Below are positions 6,373 to 6,463 of a stretch of DNA of 6,463 bases, piece by piece. This DNA comes from Bacteroidales bacterium (GTDB lineage: Bacteria > Bacteroidota > Bacteroidia > Bacteroidales > UBA7960). The stretch covers positions 1 to 6,463 of the forward strand of contig SLSG01000244.1 of the NCBI GenBank assembly GCA_007130545.1, read 5' to 3'. The notes under the pieces are model-generated. The model ran no database searches. It worked only from the letters and a program-made list of their open reading frames with translations, and was not told the DNA's origin. How positions within the stretch are numbered: position 1 is the stretch's first letter; every line of letters begins with the position of its first letter. The translations under genes and the position numbers were made by a program.

Positions 6373-6463
6373 ATGAAAAGATTACTCCTTTTTATCGGTG
6401 TGTTGCTTTTTATGGGGCATTCCCTGTATGGGCAAACAATCCGTGTAACAGGCACCGTGACAG
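6373..6463 (+). CDS. N-terminus of a probable SusC-like TonB-dependent transporter (3'-truncated)
   Basis: Thirty codons are visible before the window ends. MKRLLLFIGVLLFMGHSLYG is a clear Sec signal peptide with a likely cut before QT at residue 21. The mature start QTIRVTGTVT is the typical opening of the carboxypeptidase-regulatory-like domain at the N-terminus of SusC-family transporters. The ATG follows an A-rich stretch (AACCAAAACAAC) and its own promoter region. A second SusC/SusD pair starting here is the simplest reading. Because only the first strand of the domain is seen, another exported protein carrying such a domain is possible. Confidence 0.78.
   Translation, partial: MKRLLLFIGVLLFMGHSLYGQTIRVTGTVT

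Overview
The window reads as a nutrient-uptake (Sus-like) region from a member of the Bacteroidota. The evidence is a SusC/SusD pair, a macroglobulin/plug protein of the kind found in this phylum, A-rich leaders instead of Shine-Dalgarno sequences before the starts, and a TAnnTTTG-type promoter -7 box. Coding DNA looks close to half G+C by eye, while the gaps are AT-rich. That fits an environmental or anaerobic Bacteroidales-like organism better than a low-GC Flavobacterium, but genus and species cannot be read from the sequence.

Layout, all genes on the + strand. (1) Positions 1-1844: the C-terminal 613 residues of a SusC-type TonB-dependent outer-membrane transporter, cut by the window start. 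(2) After 20 bp, 1865-3457: a complete SusD-like surface lipoprotein, presumably co-transcribed with the transporter. (3) A strong intrinsic terminator at 3502-3538 closes this operon. (4) 3675-6065: a monocistronic-looking exported protein with an N-terminal macroglobulin-like (MG2) region, a carboxypeptidase-regulatory-like beta-sandwich, a TonB-receptor plug domain and an A2M-like C-terminal segment, but no beta-barrel. It ends at a second strong terminator (6109-6136). (5) 6066-6372: a 307-bp AT-rich gap holding a short tandem repeat, the terminator, an inverted repeat, a pair of identical 17-bp direct repeats 33 bp apart, and a good -7 box. (6) 6373-6463: the first 30 codons of another exported protein, most likely the next SusC-like transporter, cut by the window end.

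How they work together: SusC forms the TonB-energised barrel and SusD the ligand-capturing lid on the cell surface. Together they import an oligomeric nutrient that cannot be named here, because no hydrolase, sensor or other substrate clue lies in the window. The plug/macroglobulin protein sits between two apparent Sus-type transport loci as its own transcription unit. It is the least understood gene here and the main point of interest. The direct-repeat and promoter arrangement ahead of the last gene is the best regulatory candidate. Nothing in the window points to a CRISPR array, mobile element, RNA gene or defence system.
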